Below are positions 60,471 to 64,000 of a stretch of 64,000 nucleotides of DNA, in pieces. The stretch is taken from NCBI GenBank assembly GCA_017618215.1, contig JAFZUQ010000006.1:62001-126000 (forward strand). Direction: 5' to 3'. Position numbers and translations under genes: made by a program. The number at the start of each line of letters is the position of its first letter. Within the stretch, counting starts at the first letter, position 1. The notes below the pieces were generated by a model. It was not told the origin of the DNA and did no database searches. It worked only from the letters and a program-made list of their open reading frames with translations. Source of the DNA: Elusimicrobiaceae bacterium (GTDB taxonomy: Bacteria > Elusimicrobiota > Elusimicrobia > Elusimicrobiales > Elusimicrobiaceae).

Positions 60471-62306
60471 TTATTGTAAATTTTCCAATTCGGTAGTAAG
60501 TTCAAGCCACTTGGCTTCAAGGTCAGTAATTTCTTTATTTATAAAGGCAAGTTCAATGCTTAAATCAGTATTAAATTGCACGGTTAAACGCTGCTCAATA
60601 TTTTGTTTTTGATTGGTTAATTTATCAAGTTTTTTCTCAATTTCCCTGATTTGTTTTTTTATGGGGGCGGCTTGTGCACGAAGTTCGGCCGCAGTTCTGC
60701 GGCGCTCTCTTTTTATGTCCGCTTTATTTTGCGCGGCACTTGCACCGCCGCCGTGTAAAACAAAGTTTTTATAATCTTCCAAATCGCCTTCATAATTTTG
60801 GACTGTACCGTTTGCGACGAGCAAAAGGCGGTCTGTAACTTCCTCAAGCAAATTAAAATCGTGCGTAACTAAAATTACTGCACCGCTGTAATTGTTTAGA
60901 GCCTCACTTAAAGCTCGGCGGGAAGTTATGTCTAAATGGTTTGTCGGCTCGTCTAAAATTAAAATATTTGGGCGCGCAATTGTTATCATTGAAAGGAGTA
61001 GCCTGCTCTTTTCCCCCCCTGAAAGGCTGCCGATTTTTGTGTCCGCTTTATTTTTTTGCAAGCCAAAACAAGCAAGATGAGTGTAAACTTCAGCCTCTTT
61101 GGCCTCAGTCATTTTTTCTTTAGCAACTTCATAAGGTGTTTTATCAAGGTCAAAAACTTCCGTCTGATGTTGGGCGAAATAACCCACTTTTATTTTGCGT
61201 GCATAAGTTAATTTACCTTCCATTGTCGGCAGCATTCCGGCAAGCAATTTAGCAAGTGTACTTTTACCGTTACCGTTTGCCCCAAGCAATGCAATTTTAT
61301 CTTCCGCACCGATAGTTAAATTAATATTTTTTAAAACAGGTGTGTCATTATATCCGCAGGAAACATCTTCCAAAGTATACAAATATGCATCAAGCAAATC
61401 AGGCTCCGGGAAAGTAAAACGAACGCTTTTTTCTATCGGAATTTTTGGTGCGTCGCCCATACGCTCAAGCATTTTTAAACGGCTTTGTGCCTGCTTAGCT
61501 TTGGTGGCTTTATAGCGGAATCTATCGACGAAACTTTGCAAATGTTTGCGTGTTTCTTCATAGCGTTTTGCGTCTTTAATAATTTGCTCGGTTTGATTAT
61601 GGCGGGTACGTTCATAAGTATCATAATTGCCGGTATAAGTTTTTAATTTACACTCATCGACTAAAATAATTTTTTCGCAAATTTTATTAAGTAATGCGCG
61701 GTCGTGGCTGATTAAAAAAAGTGTTTTATCGGTTTTCTCCAAAAAACTTTCAAGCCAAATTGAGGTTTCTAAATCTAGGTGGTTTGTAGGTTCGTCCAAA
61801 AGCAAAATATCAGACGGGGCAAACAAAGCAGCCGCAAGAGCAGCACGCACGCGCCAACCGCCGGAAAGTTCTTTTAAAGGCTTTTTTAATTCCTCATCCA
61901 AAAAACCAAGACCGCCCAAAATCGCACTTGCACGCGCTGAAGCGCTGTTGGCACCGAGGTTATTTAATTTATCGTAAATTTCTGCAATTTCTTCGCCTGA
62001 TTTGGCGATGGCAAGTTTATCATACAAAACCTTTAAACGTTTATCTGCCTGCAAAACATATTCAAGTGGAGTTAAAGAAGTATCTTTAATTTCCTGCTCA
62101 ACGGTGGAAATTTGCGTGCCGGAACTAAGGGTAATTTTACCGCCGTCCGGGTAAATTTGACCGAGAATAAGACGAAATAAAGTAGTTTTTCCGCAACCGT
62201 TTAAACCTACAAGGCCGGTTTTTGTACCGTCGGCAATAAAGCAAGAAGCATCTTCAAAAATCGGGCGAAGGCCTATATGATAACTTAAATCAGAAATTTC
62301 TATCAT
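60471..62306 (-). CDS. ABC-F family ATPase
   Basis: 611 residues with two ABC domains and no membrane helix. First domain: GLNGCGKTTLF near 35, LSGGWRVRAALA near 145, LLLDEPTNHLD near 168. Second domain: GANGNGKSTLAK near 345, LSGGEKSRLLLS near 430, LILDEPTNHLD near 452. A charged linker lies between them and a coiled coil follows at the C-terminus, as in Uup/YdiF types. Members act on the ribosome in translation or resistance. It begins 18 bases after typA, with SD AAAGGG. Confidence 0.92.
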   Translation of the reverse strand: MIEISDLSYHIGLRPIFEDASCFIADGTKTGLVGLNGCGKTTLFRLILGQIYPDGGKITLSSGTQISTVEQEIKDTSLTPLEYVLQADKRLKVLYDKLAIAKSGEEIAEIYDKLNNLGANSASARASAILGGLGFLDEELKKPLKELSGGWRVRAALAAALFAPSDILLLDEPTNHLDLETSIWLESFLEKTDKTLFLISHDRALLNKICEKIILVDECKLKTYTGNYDTYERTRHNQTEQIIKDAKRYEETRKHLQSFVDRFRYKATKAKQAQSRLKMLERMGDAPKIPIEKSVRFTFPEPDLLDAYLYTLEDVSCGYNDTPVLKNINLTIGAEDKIALLGANGNGKSTLAKLLAGMLPTMEGKLTYARKIKVGYFAQHQTEVFDLDKTPYEVAKEKMTEAKEAEVYTHLACFGLQKNKADTKIGSLSGGEKSRLLLSMITIARPNILILDEPTNHLDITSRRALSEALNNYSGAVILVTHDFNLLEEVTDRLLLVANGTVQNYEGDLEDYKNFVLHGGGASAAQNKADIKRERRRTAAELRAQAAPIKKQIREIEKKLDKLTNQKQNIEQRLTVQFNTDLSIELAFINKEITDLEAKWLELTTELENLQ

Positions 62307-62324
62307 AGGTTGCCCTTTGAGGGT

Positions 62325-64000
62325 TTATTCCTCCGCGGCTTCTTCTTTGCGGGATGCTTTGCGGCGTTCGTGAATATTTAAGATTTTCTTTCTTAAGCGA
62401 ACTGAAGTCGGCGTAATTTCCACAAGTTCATCCGGGGCAATATATTCAATGGCTTGTTCCAAACTCATGATACGTGGCGGCGTTAAAACTAAAGCATCGT
62501 CAGCCGCTTTACTGCGCATGTTTGACATACGTTTTGCTTTGCACGGATTTACAACAAGGTCATTATCGCGTGAGTTTTGGCCGATAATCATACCTTCATA
62601 AACTTGCACGCCGGGGCCTAAAAACATTTGGCCGCCATCTTGCAAAGCGTTTAAAGCATAAGAAGTTGTCACACCCGGCTCTTTGGCAATCAAAACACCG
62701 TTGGAACGGAGTGGCGGAACATCAACTTTTGGATAATACCCGTAAAAACTATGGTGCATTATACCAAGGCCGCGTGTCGAAGTTAAAAATTCATTTTTAA
62801 AACCAATTAAAGCACGGGACGGAATTACATATTCCAAACGTAACCGGTTTTCACCTTCGCTTACCATATTTTCAAGTTTAGCACCGCGTTTACCGACGAG
62901 TTCAAAAACAGCACCTTGCACATCTGAAGAAATATCTAAAATAAGATATTCCATTGGCTCTAAAATTTTACCGTCTTCTTCTTTATACAAAACTTCGGGA
63001 CTGGAAACTGCAAGTTCAAAACCTTCGCGGCGCATATTTTCAATTAAAATTGTTAAATGGAGTTCGCCGCGGCCGTAAACTTTAAAGCGGCCTTCGCCCT
63101 CTAATTGTTCAAGTTTCATACCCACGTTAGTTTGGGCCTCTTTTTCAAGACGTGCTTTTAAGTGGCGGCTGGTTAAAAATTTACCTTCGCGGCCTGCAAA
63201 CGGGGAATCATTAACAAAAAAGTCCATTGAAATTGTAGGCTCATCAATAACGAGTGGAGGGAGAGGTTCTTCAGCGCCGACCATGCATAAAGTATCGCCA
63301 ACTTCCACGCCTTCAAGCCCGCTGATTGCGACAATATCACCTGCTTTTGCACTTTCAACTTCCTGTTTACCGAGGCCGATAAAGCGCTCGATTTTTGCGG
63401 CTTTACCCAAAACCCTTTTACCGTTTTGTTTGAGCATGGCTACTGTTTGGCCTTGCTTGATATCACCGTTTAAAATGCGGCCGATACCGACTGCACCCAA
63501 GAAATTATTATAATCAAGCATTGTTACTTGCATTTGCAAGGGTTTTGTTTCATCTGCGACAGGGGCAGGAACATGTTTTAAAATCGCATCAAAAATAGGG
63601 GCAATATCGGTGCCGGGTTTATCCATATCATTAGATGCCCAACCTGCACGGCCCGAAGCATATATGATAGGAAAATCAAGTTGCGCGTCACTAGCACCAA
63701 GTTCCATAAAAAGTTCAAAAACTTCATCAACTACTTCTGATGGCCTGATATGATCGCGGTCCATTTTATTGATTACCACTATCGGTTTAAGCCCAAGTGC
63801 AAGGGCCTTGCGCAATACAAAGCGTGTCTGGGGCATTGGACCTTCAACGGCATCAACCAAAAGCAAAGCGCCGTCAACCATTTTTAAGACGCGCTCCACT
63901 TCACTACCGAAATCTGCGTGGCCCGGAGTATCAACAATATTAACCGTATAACCTTTATAATTTACGGCAGTACATTTTGATAAAATTGTTATACCGCGCT
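62325..64000 (-). CDS. typA: translational GTPase TypA/BipA, 5' truncated by window edge
   Basis: The frame is open to the window end, where it reads [20 protein letters not shown], so the start lies outside. The visible part has G3 [16 protein letters not shown]4 NKMDRDH, and the BipA C-terminal region ([19 protein letters not shown] and [16 protein letters not shown]), ending in a basic tail ([16 protein letters not shown]). The G1 motif is missing from the window. TypA binds 70S ribosomes and helps assembly and stress growth. It precedes the ABC-F gene by 18 bases, so both probably form one operon. Confidence 0.95.
   Translation of the reverse strand, partial: RGITILSKCTAVNYKGYTVNIVDTPGHADFGSEVERVLKMVDGALLLVDAVEGPMPQTRFVLRKALALGLKPIVVINKMDRDHIRPSEVVDEVFELFMELGASDAQLDFPIIYASGRAGWASNDMDKPGTDIAPIFDAILKHVPAPVADETKPLQMQVTMLDYNNFLGAVGIGRILNGDIKQGQTVAMLKQNGKRVLGKAAKIERFIGLGKQEVESAKAGDIVAISGLEGVEVGDTLCMVGAEEPLPPLVIDEPTISMDFFVNDSPFAGREGKFLTSRHLKARLEKEAQTNVGMKLEQLEGEGRFKVYGRGELHLTILIENMRREGFELAVSSPEVLYKEEDGKILEPMEYLILDISSDVQGAVFELVGKRGAKLENMVSEGENRLRLEYVIPSRALIGFKNEFLTSTRGLGIMHHSFYGYYPKVDVPPLRSNGVLIAKEPGVTTSYALNALQDGGQMFLGPGVQVYEGMIIGQNSRDNDLVVNPCKAKRMSNMRSKAADDALVLTPPRIMSLEQAIEYIAPDELVEITPTSVRLRKKILNIHERRKASRKEEAAEE

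Overview
The window looks like the chromosome of a low-GC, Gram-negative, anaerobic bacterium. Lipid A synthesis (LpxK), an EnvC-like murein hydrolase activator, PBP1C with a membrane alpha-2-macroglobulin and O-antigen-type glycan genes point to an outer membrane. A class III (oxygen-sensitive) ribonucleotide reductase, an NfnAB-type transhydrogenase and a TrpRS with an iron-sulfur-type cysteine set point to anaerobic life. The gene set would fit an Elusimicrobiota-like gut bacterium, but that placement is inference from gene content and composition, not a phylogenetic result.

Layout. 1-716: 3' end of a cysteine-tailed surface or pilin-like protein. 731-5115 (minus): nrdD, a separate glycyl-radical gene, nrdG and lpd. 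5368-9096: PhoH-like ATPase and a GH57 enzyme, divergent. 9105-13430: nfnB-nfnA-recG. 13445-15113: lpxK, a small SD-led gene of 54 codons and an attenuator-like leader. 15114-18081: EIIA-like protein, APC permease with a USP-like tail, peptide deformylase. 18083-23091 (minus): ctpA-tsaD-solute-binding-like protein-GGDEF. 23146-29831 (minus): M50 protease-trpS-scpA-scpB-glgA-ftsX-envC, seven tightly packed genes. 29936-32915: UDP-galactopyranose mutase, then two phage-tail-like genes. 32983-41446 (minus): eight-gene glycan cluster (two clear glycosyltransferases plus a GT32-like and a DUF6625-like one, Wzy, Wzx, pyruvyl transferase, FrhB-like protein). 42333-50190 (minus): alpha-2-macroglobulin and PBP1C. 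50592-50665: tRNA-Glu(CTC). 50682-64000: MFS exporter, secreted S1 protease, ychF-rlmD-pcrA, thioesterase-TetR, nitroreductase, C_GCAxxG protein, an unassigned small RNA gene, ABC-F ATPase and the truncated typA.

Three things stand out. First, the class III reductase is split: the 686-residue NrdD stops just after its zinc ribbon, and the glycyl radical motif sits on its own 74-residue protein with its own ribosome-binding site and a CxCxCxC tail. Second, at least seven genes have a -10 box exactly six bases before the start codon and no Shine-Dalgarno sequence, which means leaderless mRNAs, while neighbouring genes use normal ribosome-binding sites. Third, there is an orphan RNA gene at about 60287-60455 with a near-consensus promoter and a strong terminator that I cannot assign to a known family. 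Two leader regions (14832-14901 and 31084-31136) also look like RNA switches or attenuators.

Start codons were revised from the longest open frames in several genes (EIIA-like, ftsX, trpS, M50 protease, glf, GT2, pyruvyl transferase, rlmD, tetR, nitroreductase) using promoter position, SD sequences and family N-termini. No CRISPR array, insertion sequence or rRNA was seen.
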